Shown one piece after another: positions 12,333 through 24,000 of a stretch of 64,000 nt of DNA. Within the stretch, counting starts at the first letter, position 1; the number at the start of each line of letters is the position of its first letter. The DNA is taken from contig NC_133481.1 of the NCBI RefSeq assembly GCF_025370935.1, positions 4,427,385-4,491,384 of the forward strand, in the 5' to 3' direction. Source of the DNA: Choristoneura fumiferana. Its lineage: Eukaryota; Arthropoda; Insecta; Lepidoptera; Tortricidae. The notes under the pieces were generated by a model that was not told where the DNA came from, ran no database searches, and saw nothing but the letters and a program-made list of their open reading frames with translations. Made by a program: the position numbers and the translations under genes.

Positions 12333-12980
12333 GAGCGTGTCCGACACGCCCGAAATAGGGTTCCGTAGCCATTACGAAAAAAATAAGTAATATTTTTCTA
12401 AGGATTTCGTATTTTATACGGAATCTTCCATAGTTTAGGTATATTTTATACCCTAGGCTGCAATTTACTCTTAAACTACTAATAATATTTAAGCAAAATT
12501 AACCGTTATAGTTTTCCTTGAAAGTTTGATATACTTACTACCATACTGAATTTTATCAAATTTTTCCACCCACCGGTTTAGATTTTAGAGGGGGGGGACG
12601 CTAGATTTTAATGAAAATTTGCACTTTAAAGTTGAATATTTCGCAAACAAATCACTGAATCGAAAAATCGTCTTAGCAAACCCCTAATGGTGGTTTTAAA
12701 AGACCTATCCAAAGATTACCCACACTATAGGGTTGGATGAGGAAAAAAAACACCCCCACTTTACGTCTATGGGAGGTACCCTAAAAAAAATTATTTTTAA
12801 GTTTTTTATTGTACCATTTTGTCGGCATAGTTTACATATATATCCGTGCAAAATTACAGCTTTCTAGCATTGATAGTCCCTGAGCAAAGCCGCGGACGGA
12901 CGGACAGACAGACAGACAGACAGACATGGCGAAACTGTAAGGGTTCCGTTTTTGCCATTTTAGCTCCGGAACCCTAAAAA
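12333..12980 (+). repeat. GGGTTCCGTAGCC-ended dispersed repeat with (GACA)n, copy 1
   Basis: TAGGGTTCCGTAGCCATTAC at the left and TTTAGCTCCGGAACCCTAAA at the right are inverted ends. The body has AAAAGACCTATCCAAAGATT, CCCCCACTTTACGTCTATGG and GAGCAAAGCCGCGGACGGAC, then (GACA)n at 12901-12925. Other copies: 50459-51005, 61446-61795, and related 19000-19497 and 34297-34500. Confidence 0.65.
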
Positions 12981-15215
12981 TCGTACGTCCATATGAAACA
13001 GTGTGGATATTAATAATTTGGGATAAACATTTTCGTTGAAAAACCAGGATCCCCTTTTCAATTTTTTTCAATCTGTACTATGAAGTTAGAATAATTCTTA
13101 ACGGAAAAACTGTAAAATGAACTACAAAACCAGAAAGTATTTTTTTGTTAATCGATAAACTCCATGCCCGGGCTGGAACCTACGATCCTCTACTTATAAT
13201 GCCATAGGACAAAGCACTAAGCTACCAGGAATTTATAACTGTACGTACTTATAGCTACATAGATATTAGTCCTTGATCTCCAGTGGAATGGAGTTTAATC
13301 ATAAATCCCCAAAATACTGTTCATTAGAATATTAACTAGAATACTCAGGGCATAAACTTCCAACCAATATGAAGATGAAAGCATTTGTAAATTAGATCTG
13401 AATTTCTCACTTAAGCGCCAGCGTAAGTAATTAAGAGTAACATTATTACTTTATTACTTTTGTTACGAAAATTTTGATGGTTGTCAAGTCGCCTTATCTC
13501 TAAAAAATGGCCAAGTGCGAGTCGGCTCGAAGACTCCGTAGAAATCTTTGAATATCCAGTGATAGCATAGCCCCTTTCTTAAGCAAATGTAAGCAGTGCG
13601 ACATATATAAATTGTTGTTGAGGCTGAAAAGTAAGCAATAGACGAACGAGTTAGTTTGAAGGCCGACCCGAGGGGGAGGCTACGATAATGCGAGTTCATC
13701 TATTGTACTTTTGGCCGAGACTAAAACATTGTGCTTTTCACGACCACTGCGAGGAAATAAAAAATATTTATCACAAAACAAACAATAACAATTCAAAAAC
13801 TGCGTTGCTCCCGCCCAAACTCCCGCTAATTTTAGTTTTTTTCTTTTGTGACATAATTATTTTATTTAAACGAGTTCGTTCTTAGTGGCCAGTACCCAAC
13901 CACATATTTAAAAAATAAAAATGTCATCTTTGTCATTTCCGACCTGCTGCAATGCTGTGGCGTTTATCCATACTTAAAAAATAAAGCATTTTGTGCATAT
14001 TATGCGTTTAAGAAAAAAAACACCTCATAAAAGTCATAAATGACGCATTCTAATTGGTCAATTTAATTTCACAAGCAGCAGACGATTACTTTTGATAGGT
14101 CCGATTCTCGTTTCAGCACGCCAGGAATGAAATTCTAAAATAAACTCTAAAAAGTCGTATCGTACCATGAAATACATATAATATATTGATACAACCTGTT
14201 ACCGTAATGTGTCACATTGTGGTCGTGTTTTGCGAGCCATAAAGTAAATAAATAACCTAAGTCAACTGTTAAATGTAGATACTTTTCTCAAACATGTTCG
14301 GAAATGTATGCGTTAATGTCACGAAATGGAGACATGAAGTTTCTCATTTATGGCTCCCTACCACCTCCCTACATAACTTCTTGGCCTAGGCCATGAAGTA
14401 TGTATGAAAATCCATTATTGTCCGCTGCTCTAACTTTTTAAATTTGCTTACTAACATTAAACTGACAAAGGAAAAATTACGAACAACCAACCACCACTAC
14501 TCTGTAAGCATTTACGGATTGAACGGCATTGACGGACGGACGGACGGACGGACGGACGGACGGACGGATCGATGGATGGATGGATGGATGGACGGACGGA
14601 CGGATGGATGAAATATTTCCTCACATTGTTTGAGAAAATCACTATACAAACCTCGGCCAGAACAGGGAATGCTGGACTCGTTTTATCCGGCCAACTCGTC
14701 CATCAATCCCTTACTTCATGGCCTCTGCTCTGCAGTAATGTACTATATATGTATAGGCAGTTTTGGGTACTGAATTTAGGTTATCTATGGCCACATTTTC
14801 GAGCAGTGTCGTGGAAAATATTTAAATAGTTTTTTTTAATTTTATTTAAATTGTACTGTTTGTTTTGTTAAGGTATTTTAGACTCAAAGTGCTTTGATTT
14901 TTAATTTTATTGGAGACCGTTAACGATTGTGGGTTCTTGAGGTATTTCTAGGTTCGAGAGTTCCTATAATACCGTGCCTCTCACTCTCCTATTAAATACT
15001 ACTAAAGTGATCGGGACGAAGTACGATGTTCTAACTTTGGAATACAAGGCCTTCTCTACATAGAGCTTCGTATACACAGAAAAAAAACTTTTATTCGTGA
15101 CATACACAGGACTTTAGCTATTAGCGACTGAGTCCAGCCTGAGTCGTGGCCAGATAAGACTGGTCTGTTCGAATCCAATAAATCGATTACTACCGTCAAC
15201 CAACCAGTGTTGTCT
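12981..15215. other. No gene seen; decayed SINE and repeat pieces
   Basis: 13165-13235 is a decayed tRNA-like head (minus). 13500-13560 is a GTGCGAGTCGGCTCG piece. 14640-14720 shares CGGCCAGAACAGGGAATGCT-type sequence with the hairpin repeat family. The (GACG)n tract is listed separately. Confidence 0.45.
14529..14612 (+). repeat. (GACG)n/(GATG)n microsatellite
   Basis: GACGGACGGACGGACGGACG followed by GATGGATGGATGGATGGACG. Open frames here are by-products. Confidence 0.9.
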
Positions 15216-15219
15216 TATA

Positions 15220-16085
15220 ATAATAATAATAATAAGCCTCTTTTTATTCCTTAATACAATTTAAACGATACAATTTTAAAAATAAATTTGCAATTTCACA
15301 ATTTTTCATTTAGTAATTAAATACTAGATAATAATTAATTTGATAATATAAATCAAAATAAATTATTTGACTTATTAATAAAACAATACAATGTATAATT
15401 TCAATTTCTCGGTTGGTATATAAAAGATTAGACAATTATTAATTTGGTAATTAGTGTAAAATTTATAAAATTTATTTAATTATTTGAATTATTAATTATT
15501 AGTCTAAGTTACAATTAATACATTTATAGCATGCAATTCAATTACAATATTTTATTAAGGACCTCACTACAGAGTAAAGGCCTCCTCCATTTTTCTCCAC
15601 ACGATTCTATCCGTCGCCCTTTCCTCCCAGTTACTTCCCGCTGTTTTCAGTATCTCGTCGAGCCATCTCTCCACTGGTCTGCCTCTCTTTCTCTTGCCTA
15701 GTGGTCCTTTCCAAGTAGTTAACTTTTTTGTCCATTTTTCATCGTCCATACGTGCGACGTGACCAGCCCATTTCCACTTTAGTTTTTTGCAGTGTTGTAA
15801 AGCGTCTATAACTTTTGTTGTATTTCTTATGTCTGTATTTGTCCTTTTATGCTTTAATTTTATTTTAAAACGCTTCGTTCCATGGCTCTTTGGTTGTCAA
15901 GATCTTATTTTTGGTCTGGTTATTGAATATCCATGTTTGTGATGCATAAGAGAGAGATGGCAAGATACAGGAGTCAAGAACTTTTTCTTCAATCTCATCG
16001 GAATATTTGATTTAAGAACTTCCTTTAAGCTCCAAAATTTGTTCCAGGCATGTTTATTCTCTAGTTAGTTCGTCTCGATGTCTAG
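15220..16085 (-). mobile_element. RTE/BovB-like LINE 3' fragment
   Basis: Translated on the minus strand: SLSYASQTWIF, TKRAMERSVL, LKWKWAGHVARMDDEKWTKK and GKRKRGRPVERWLDEI, ending EEAFTL and a stop at 15567. These are C-terminal RTE/BovB motifs. There are in-frame stops and shifts upstream of 15800. A 3' UTR runs down to an (AAT)n tract at 15216-15236. Confidence 0.75.
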
Positions 16086-16121
16086 TTTTCCTGAAAGTGT
16101 TGGTCTAGTTGGTGGTAAATT

Positions 16122-16420
16122 CAAATTCAAATGATTTATTCAGTAAATAGGCCGCAATGGGCACTTTTATACGTCATTTTTGAAACTACCAGCGCTTTCG
16201 GAAAGACCATCATTGCCAAGAAGAATGCGCCGCTAGAAACTTGGCAGAAAGTCATTTTTTCATAATAATATAATTAAAAATAAAATATTTAAGAACTATA
16301 TTATACAATTAAAGTAAAAAAATACAAAAAATAATAATAAAAAAATACAGGGATGTATGGGGTCCCTTAGTTACAATACTAAACACTAACTATATCTACT
16401 ATATAGGTACTACGAGGAAT
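16122..16420 (-). repeat. LINE 3'-end-like dispersed repeat, copy 1
   Basis: Contains TTTATTCAGTAAATAGGCCG and GAAAGACCATCATTGCCAAG. The same sequence recurs at 59480-59790. On the minus strand it ends in AATAAAT and ATTTGAATTTGAATT-like repeats, as a retroposon 3' end would. Confidence 0.65.
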
Positions 16421-16799
16421 AAGGGTATTTCACCAGATAGCTCGCCAATTATAAAACCTTGCAACTCTGTAATAGAAAAGATGATATATTTTATCTTTCT
16501 TTGACACACGCAAATGTCAAAAATGATACATGAAATAAAGGAATATTTAATTAAGTAATAGAGACTTAGAAGCAAGATTGTCAAAATAATTATATGCTTA
16601 ACCAGTACACTTTTTTATTTAACCTACTACCTTTGCCCGCGGCTTCGTTTGCGTAAACAATTAGGTTCTGCAGTTGAATTGAAATTCTGGGAATTTACTA
16701 AATCCTCAATGAGACTTTCCAAAAATGGTATCGTAGTCGTCATTTGTGTTGTTTGAAGAACACCTTCGCAAAATCTTGTGTCGACAAAGATTTAACACG

Positions 16800-16865
16800 A
16801 ATCATCATCATCATCTGCTTCACATCAGCCGTAGGACGTATTCTGTTCAACATAGGCCCATTTAA
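16800..16865 (-). mobile_element. RTE LINE 3' tail fragment
   Basis: ATCATCATCATC then CAGCCGTAGGACGT and ACATAGGCCCA match the 3' tail of the LINE at 40430-40730. Short, degraded remnant. Confidence 0.5.
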
Positions 16866-18589
16866 CACGAAAGCTAAACTTAAATACCTTGGCAAGGTGT
16901 CAATATGCACAGGCGTGTGTTCTAAGGCCGTGTCCAGACTGGCGAGCAATGATGCTAATCCTTTTAGTGGCTAACGAACTGGCGGGCACTGGCGCCTGCC
17001 CGTATAGGCTTACATTGACTTCCTATGTCGTTTGAACTATGTGTATACGGCTTTAGATGGTGTATTTCAGCAGACGGGGCTCTTAGAATTTTCATATTTA
17101 ATTGGCTTTGTAGAGGCGCGTTGTCGAGTTCCGTGGCGCCGTAACACCTCGATTCCCAACTGTGTTGCCTAAGTTTTACAAGCTTTTATCTACACCCATA
17201 TAGTAAATACTCAATTATGCGTTCAAAAATCATAGGTCATAAACCATAGGTTATAATGACCAGCATTACGACATTGGATTCTATTATGAACACGGCTGTA
17301 TCGTAATGGTCATTACGATACAGATTTCATACAACATTACAGCACGGGGGGGGGGCGCGACCACGTGCAGCAGCATGTCGTCGCGCTCGCAGCGGGCGCA
17401 GCTCGTGGGGCAGACATACCTACCTAGTTCGTGTTAATGCAGGTCATTCTCAATGGTTCTTGAACGCATGATAGAGGATTTAATATATGGATTTAGATAA
17501 AATATTGTATACAACTGTACGTAATTAGGCCTTAAAACAATCATATGACCCTATTATGAAACTCGGCTACGCCTCGTTTCATAAACCCACACTCGTGTTT
17601 TAAGGACCCCTATTACGATACAGTTGCATAAAATACTATTATTTAACTTGCGTGCAACGTACATGTGTATACATATTTATTTATGCATGTTTATACGGGT
17701 CAAATCGAAGTACGGAAAAAAGTGTAATGGTATCCACAGAAGTGGGTGCATCCCACGAGATATAACTAAAAATTATTTAATTTAATATTAATTACGTTCA
17801 CAAGATGAAATTTAGCTGCCTATAACAACAACAAGTATATTTTTTAACGTATAATGCTTAAATTATGTAACATTATTTTTTATATAACTTAAATTTTTAT
17901 AAGATTTATATGGACTAATTTCTTTTAACATAACATACATTAAATAGGTATACATATCACTCACGATATATAACAATTATTATGTGCAAATGGTAAATTA
18001 TGTGGGGCGAGCGAGCGAAGCGAGCGAGCAAAACGAAACGGGGGAGAAGTGCTTTGGATAGGTTAGGTTCCCTCACGCCTTTAGCCTTCGATGTTAGGTT
18101 TTTACAAGCTTTTATTTAGTTTCACCTATCCAGTTCTGTCTGTCTGTAATAAAATCTTGCAAGTTAAATTCGACCAACTTCATGTAGTTGGATTGATTTG
18201 AATGTACAAATACAATAATCTGGTAGTGACCTTCGTAAACATTGCAAGTTCGAAAAAAATAGGAAATGTTATAATTAGTTGTTTCAGTTACATTTTTGCT
18301 TCTCACTTTCATCAAGTTTTGTTAGTTCCGAACTGTTTCATTTCCTTAGTAGGAAGCCGAACACGCAGAGCTATGGACAAAGTTGCCATAACAATGGACC
18401 GTTTGGACCCTTTTTAGGTAGGAAACCCTAAAAAGTTTCTCCGGCATTCAAATCAAAAAGTAAGTCTCGTGATTGTATGAAAACAAACTTGCTCAAACTT
18501 GGCGTGGAACTATTTCATCATACAACTGTACAAGGTTATCTTAAGGTCTCTACCTAATTCACCGTGCCCGTAATAGGAACGGAATGTAA
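16866..18589. other. No gene seen; inverted-repeat scraps
   Basis: 16925-17050 has GCCGTGTCCAGACTGGCGAG and looks like a decayed MITE. 17216-17345 has GTAATGGTCATTACGATACA hairpins. 18008-18028 is a GCGAGCGAGCGAAGCGAGCG tract. The GC-rich island at 17345 is listed separately. Confidence 0.4.
17345..17418. other. Isolated GC-rich island, coding-like on the minus strand
   Basis: About 70 bp of very GC-rich sequence (GCAGCATGTCGTCGCGCTCG) in an AT-rich region. The minus strand reads VCPTSCARCERDDMLLHVVA without a stop, with two Cys-x2-Cys-like pairs, but the flanks show no clear splice pair. It could be an exon remnant, an exon of the orphan gene starting at 32529, or chance. Confidence 0.25.
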
Positions 18590-18834
18590 GGCCACTGTTA
18601 CACATGCTCGTTAGTAGCAAGAGAGCATGCTACTATCGAGCAAATGCTACCTAGTAGCATGTGTGAACAGGACATGCTACTATCGAGCATGCTTATTAGT
18701 GGCATGCTCGAGACGGGGGTGGAAGGGGGAAAGGTAATAAGCAAGTTTGAACGCGTTTGCTTCAGTCCATGAGCATCATTAGTGGCATGCTCATAAGCAT
18801 GCTAGTAACGAGCATGTGTAACGTGCCTTAACAC
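18590..18834. mobile_element. Inverted-repeat element of reiterated GAGCATGCTA words
   Basis: AAGGCCACTGTTACACATGC at the left, GCATGTGTAACGTGCCTTAA at the right. Between lie many GCATGCTA, TAGTAGCATG and CGAGCATG repeats on both strands. Confidence 0.6.
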
Positions 18835-18999
18835 GCTTACATGGCACGCGACGACAGCGACAGTTGGTCAAGAAACGAGGTTTATCACAAAAAACCGGGC
18901 AAGTGCGAGTCGGACTCGCGCACCGAGGGTACCGTACACATTTTATTTATTTCTTTTTTATATTTGAGTTGACTGAATGAAAGGTAAATTGCGGTTTAC

Positions 19000-19497
19000 G
19001 ATTTATGACGTATTAAAAGAAACTACTTGCTAGATCTCGTTCAAACCTATTTTCGGTGGAATTTTGCATTGTACATCATATATTTTTTTTTAGTTTTATC
19101 ATTCTCTTATTTTAGAAGTTACAGGGGGGCACACATTTTACCACTTTGGAAGTGTCTCTCGCGCAAACTATTCAGTTTAAAAAAAAATATATTAGAAACC
19201 ACAATATCAGTTTTGAAGACCTATCCATAGATACCCAACACGTAGGGTTTGATGAAAAAAAAATTTCGAGTTTCTGTTCTAAGTATGGGGAACCCCCAAA
19301 ATTTATTGTTTTTTTTTTACAATTTTTGTGTGAAAATCTTAATGCGGTTCACAGAATACATCTACTTACCAAGTTTCAATAGTATAGTTCTTATAGTTTC
19401 GGAAAAAAGTGACATACGGACGGACAGACAGACAGACAGACATGACGAAACTATAAGGGTTCCGTTTTTGCCATTTTGGCTACGGAACCCTAAAAAG
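19000..19497 (+). repeat. Related GGGTTCCG repeat
   Basis: GAAGACCTATCCATAGATAC, CACGTAGGGTTTGATGAAAA, (GACA)n at 19426-19444 and ATTTTGGCTACGGAACCCTA. Confidence 0.6.
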
Positions 19498-20068
19498 GCC
19501 GTGTGACCTTCTCTTCAATATCAGTCACAGCTTATATCAGTCTATATCACTGGAGGACATGGCCTGTTCCATGACAGACCACTGAGCTCAATATTCCGCT
19601 CTGCTCCTCCTTGCTTTCGTTATTTGGTATTATGATACAGACTCGCAAGCTCGTGCGTTAAAACCAATACTCAGTCAGTAATTGCCTACATCCAGGCCTA
19701 AGCAATAATGTACTATTAAATTGGTTATGTATGCACCCTTCTGACCGGGCGTTAATTAACAACCCACGGTAATAGGGTCCAGTATTTAGGTGTAAACACA
19801 TTTTAATTATTCCAGGGCCTAAAACAAAACTAGAACGTGAGGGCACTGATTTATGAAGCCTTCAGGAATCCAATTTAGTTTTACACAGGGTTAATTTTAC
19901 ATTGTGCCTGAAACTAGGTACAGTTTTTTTAGATTATGTCTAAGCTCGATGTTTTTATTACTAATAGCCGATCGAATTAATCACCGTCAAAACACGCATT
20001 GACAGCGCGTTTTCGTTCCATAGAGCAGCCAAACAACTCGATTGCGTATCATATGTTTGCATCGATAC

Positions 20069-20490
20069 AGGAGGCTACTACGAAATTCGAAAATCGAAGT
20101 TCGTATTGTACCGTTCCTCTCACTCTCGTATTAAATAATGTATGAATGTATGTATGAAAACTCGTTATTGTACAAAATAAGTACCTAAACCAACACAATT
20201 GACAAACAATGAGATATATCGTCACTACTTTTAAAAAAACTCGTAGCTCAAAATAGATAATTTTTCTGAGTGAAATTTATAGACATTAGGTTCAATTTTG
20301 TTGACATATTGATTTTAGATACGAGATTTTTTTCAAAGTAAGGACGATATGTACAAAGGCGAAGTAAATAAAATAAAATAATAAAATTAGCGTCAGCGGA
20401 CGGCAAGATACTAAGTTCGAATTTTGCACTTTGTGGTATAGGGCCTGGCCCTATACTAACTTCAATTTTCGAATTTTGTAGTAGGGCCCC
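20069..20490. mobile_element. CTACTACGAAA-family element with about 240 bp of extra internal sequence
   Basis: Left arm 20069-20130 (GGCTACTACGAAATTCG). The right arm resumes at 20388 with GCGTCAGCGGACGGCAAG and ends TTTTGTAGTAGGGCCCCC. The AT-rich interior has no match I can see elsewhere in the window. Confidence 0.55.
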
Positions 20491-21235
20491 CTTAGACGCG
20501 CGTCGACGGTGCCTTTAAAAAATCCAGTACGCAAATGACTTTCTTTCATGTTTGTATCGGGAATAAATATACAAGTTGTTTCAAAACTTCCTTAAATCTT
20601 ATTTTGGGTTTAATCAAATATTATTGCCATGTCCATATATAGCAAAAAAATGTGTGTATGGTAATTAAGTATTTAAGTTCTTGAATAAAAACAAAAACAA
20701 TGAACTAAAAACAATTACTTTGCTCAACCGCAACCTTATGACAGCTATGTCTATACAGCAAATGTGTGTTCATGCAACTCCTCTACAGAAATACACGTAA
20801 GAACACACAGAAATTACACAAACCCAACGGTCACCGTAAAATTTCAATAAATTTTTAAAGGCAAAACGTTGCATAAACATAATAAAAATCACAATTGTGA
20901 GTAATAAATTTCCCAAGAGCAGGAAATCGTTGATAGAATTATTCAAGATTCAAGAATAGAACGTCCTTAGGAAAATATTCAGAGCTTTATCCAACGCCTG
21001 CGTTGTTTTAGTGAAAATTATTATTTCCTGAAGAGAAAGTATAATAAAGTAGGATTAAAAACATTAATTTTAAATAGTACAGATATTTTGCTTTTAAGCG
21101 TGGTTTATATCGAGATAAATTCAGCTTATATCTTGCCAATGGTGGGGCATAACCAGGATGGTTTCTAATACATAGCGATTTTTTCAATGAGAGTGATTTA
21201 ATTTCACTTAGACCTGTACATGTAAACTAATGTCT

Positions 21236-21485
21236 ATCCGGGGTTTCGAATGCGCAAGAGGCTGTCCAGACCGAGCGTTTTACGCGTTAGCTCGAAGACA
21301 TTTGCGCGTTCCCGAGGTGCTAGAGCTACATACACCCGTCCAGATGCTCTCGCTATGGAAGCGCACGGGAGCATCTAGACTGGACTGGGTGCATGTAGCT
21401 CTAGTATCGCGGGAACTCGCGCGTAGACAATCGCGTGTGTGCCCTCGCGTGCAAAACGCTCAACCTGGACAGGGTCTAACCCCAT
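21236..21485. mobile_element. Palindromic element of about 250 bp
   Basis: GGGGTTTCGAATGCGCAAGA pairs loosely with the end CAGGGTCTAACCCC. The inner arms pair well: GAGGTGCTAGAGCTACAT with ATGTAGCTCTAGTATCGC, and GTCCAGATGCTC with GAGCATCTAGAC. The apparent 93-codon ORF across it is a by-product of GC-rich palindromic sequence. Confidence 0.65.
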
Positions 21486-21557
21486 TAGATCCAGCAGATA
21501 AGCATAGATAATGAGATAGACACACAGCAACATACAAATAAGCTATGCTACAGTTAG

Positions 21558-21725
21558 TTAGTGGTACGTAGCCTAGTGGTTTGCCTATGGCCTCACAAGT
21601 AAGGGATAGCGAGTGCAAACCCGGGCTCACGCCTCTGTTTTTTATTGTCAAAAAGTATTTAAAAATTTACCATGAGCTTTATGGTGGTCCTAAACACACC
21701 CTGCGAAGCAACAAATGTACATCCT
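21558..21725 (+). mobile_element. SINE of the same family, 5' portion
   Basis: GTACGTAGCCTAGTGGTTTG, TGCAAACCCGGGCTCACGCC and CTTTATGGTGGTCC. Degraded and 3'-truncated. Confidence 0.55.
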
Positions 21726-21946
21726 CCTTAATACTGCAGATATGAAAGTTTGTGAGTATGCGTCTGTGTATGTTTGTTACTTTGTCACGCTAAAAAGGCT
21801 AGACGAACTTGGATGTAATTGTGTGTAGGTATATCAGATAGCTGAGGTTCGGGAATGACACAAAGGACTCTTTATCACGATATTCCCACGGGATCTAAAT
21901 GGAAATCCCAAAATTGCAACCACTGGGATTACTCGGGTGTTTTATT

Positions 21947-22178
21947 TCATCATCATCATCCCAGCCTATATACGTCCCACTGCTGGGCACAGGCCTCCTC
22001 TCAGAATGATGATGAACTTCACACACACCATTGAATTGCTTCGCAGGTTTATCACGATATTCCCACGGGATCTAAATGTAATTTCGCACATGAATTTCGA
22101 AAAACTCAGAATTCGAGCCGGGGTTTGAACCCACGATCCTCTGCTTGTGATAGGTCAAACCACTCGGCCACCACGGCC
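21947..22178 (-). mobile_element. SINE of the same family, internal deletion
   Basis: Plus strand CATCATCATCCCAGCCTATA ... GGGTTTGAACCCACGATCCT ... CGGCCACCACGG. It lacks the GGGCTTGGGCCATAGTTCCC block. Confidence 0.7.
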
Positions 22179-22494
22179 GGCGCGGCGCCGGCACGGTGGG
22201 TGTTTTATTTATTTAATATTTATTATTTAATATGCAATCAGTGAAATCCACGACGTAATTTTGTGAATTTGGGAATTAAGTGAAATGCCGGAATTTCATT
22301 TTACGCATCCGCGGCCAGCGCGTAGCAGCGTTTTTCCGCTTTGTATCGAAAACTACCTAGGAACGAGAACTCCCCTAGCGGGTTCTTGACACTGAATGTG
22401 TTTAGCTGCTGGATCTCCTAATGCCGAGAGGGACCCAATTTATTCGATGTTTTTTTTTATTATTATATTGTCCCCTAATGTGTTTTTCTGTGTA

Positions 22495-22690
22495 TCGAAT
22501 ATCCCACTATCTCATAGTATAAATACTTCATCAAGACTAAACCACTGAACCGATTCAGATGAAACTCGGTATTCAAATATTTTGAGTTTCGCAGAAGGAC
22601 ATACGATAATTTTTATCCCGTAAAATTGCAAGTTCCCGCGGGATAGTGATAACCGAATTCTGCGCGGACGGAGTTGCGGGTAACGGCTAA
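22495..22690 (+). repeat. Helitron-like copy with mutated end
   Basis: AAACCACTGAACCGATTCAG and GTTCCCGCGGGATAGTGATA, ending GGCTAA rather than GGCTAG. Confidence 0.48.
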
Positions 22691-22701
22691 TGTGTAAGTA
22701 A

Positions 22702-22706
<5 letters not shown>

Positions 22707-22744
<38 letters not shown>
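22707..22744 (+). repeat. (CT)n microsatellite
   Basis: About 18 CT units then TCACTCACTCAC. Confidence 0.92.
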
Positions 22745-22746
<2 letters not shown>

Positions 22747-23014
22747 ACTCACAGTAATAGTATAAAATATACCTCAAACCTCAAGTGGCGTTGGTTCGAA
22801 CATTGTGTGAATATTCATTCGTCGCGGCTTAATCAAATTGCAGCGGTCAACGTAACGCGATAAATAAATTCACAACGCCCCGGCTTCCGCTCTAATTGTG
22901 AAATCTGCGGTGCCTGTAAACAATTAGTGATGGCCGACTGTACTAACGTTATAACTGGCACTTGCGCGACACGTCCAGTCTTACTTGGGAACCGAGGTCT
23001 CTGTCTGTCTATAA

Positions 23015-23220
23015 TCCTACCAATATTATAAATGTGAAAGTTTGTGCAGATGTTTGGATGTTTGTTACTCAATCACGTCTAAACTGCTGAACCGATTTGG
23101 ATGAAATTCGGTATGCAGATAGATTAAGTTCCAGGAAAGGACATAGGATAGCTTTTTTCCCGGAAAGTTGTATAGTTCCCGCAGGATAGCGATAACCAAA
23201 TTCTACGCGGTAACGGCTAG
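23015..23220 (+). mobile_element. Helitron-like non-autonomous element (TC...CTAG)
   Basis: Begins TCCTACCAATATTATAAATG after an A and ends AACGGCTAG before a T, the A|T insertion pattern of Helitrons with a CTRR 3' end. The body has AACTGCTGAACCGATTTGGA and TTCCCGCAGGATAGCGATAA blocks shared with the other copies. Assignment to Helitrons is inference from the ends. Confidence 0.6.
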
Positions 23221-23430
23221 TACAATATAAAGTCTCTTATTTAATTGTACACCACGATTTAGTAAGCAGTACAGAAAACATGAAAAATCTACTACTTCTT
23301 TACTTCTACGTACACTACGATCTACTACGTCTGCTTAGATTTTAGTGGAAAGCAGCTGCACAATTCCACTTTTCATAATGCCCGGACGTTATGAAAAATG
23401 TCCGATTTATCACTTGATCCATAACGTATA

Positions 23431-23641
23431 TCCATACTAATGTTATGCGAAAGTGTGTGTGTTTGTATGTTTGTCCGTCTTTCACGTCGAAACGGAGCGA
23501 CGGATTGACGTGAGTTTTGGCATAGAGATAGTTTATAGGCCAGAGAGTGACATAGGCTACTTTTTATCCCGGAAAAATGCAAAGTTCTCAAGGAAACAGC
23601 GCGCGATAACCGAATTCCACGAAGTCACGGACAAAAGCTAG
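23431..23641 (+). mobile_element. Helitron-like element
   Basis: A|TCCATACTAATGTTATGCGA ... ACAAAAGCTAG|T, with AACGGAGCGACGGATTGACG and ATAGGCTACTTTTTATCCCG inside. Confidence 0.6.
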
Positions 23642-23812
23642 TCTATTTATATCTTATACCTTTTAACAATCGTACAACACTTGCCTTGATACCTCGCTTT
23701 GATTGCTGAGGTAAGTCGTAGTTAATTTAGGGACCTGCGCAAAGTAGCGCCTTGATCAGCCAATTACCTACTGTGGGGGGAGGCCGTGTTCAGATCACGT
23801 CGGGGTCACCAA

Positions 23813-24000
23813 TGTGGGGGGAGGTTCCAATAGAAAGATCTCTATCCAGGCAGGTGTTATGCCTGGGGACCGAAGTCCGATGATAATGCGTCGGTACTTG
23901 TATATATGCGACGGCGTGGAGAAACTTCGATAGCGCGATGTAGAACATGGTCGGAGTTTCTATCGTTGTTCACTAGATGGCGCTAGGATTCGCTGCACTA
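23813..24000 (-). mobile_element. Possible LTR end with primer-binding site
   Basis: On the minus strand a candidate LTR ends CCTCCCCCCACA. After one T comes TGGTGACCCCGACGTGATC, the style of a retrotransposon primer-binding site, continuing to GAACACGGCC at about 23780. A TATA-like CATATATAC lies in the candidate LTR near 23900. The outer LTR edge near 24000 is a guess, and no gag or pol is visible. Confidence 0.35.

Noticed and set aside
14457..14642. Minus-strand frame rich in HPSVRPS
   Set aside because: Translation of the (GACG)n/(GATG)n microsatellite.
21230..21511. 93-codon GC-rich frame
   Set aside because: Coincides with the ends of a palindromic element; both strands look coding because of base composition.
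22512..22748. Frame starting MSERERERERERERD
   Set aside because: Translation of the (CT)n microsatellite into a Helitron-like repeat.
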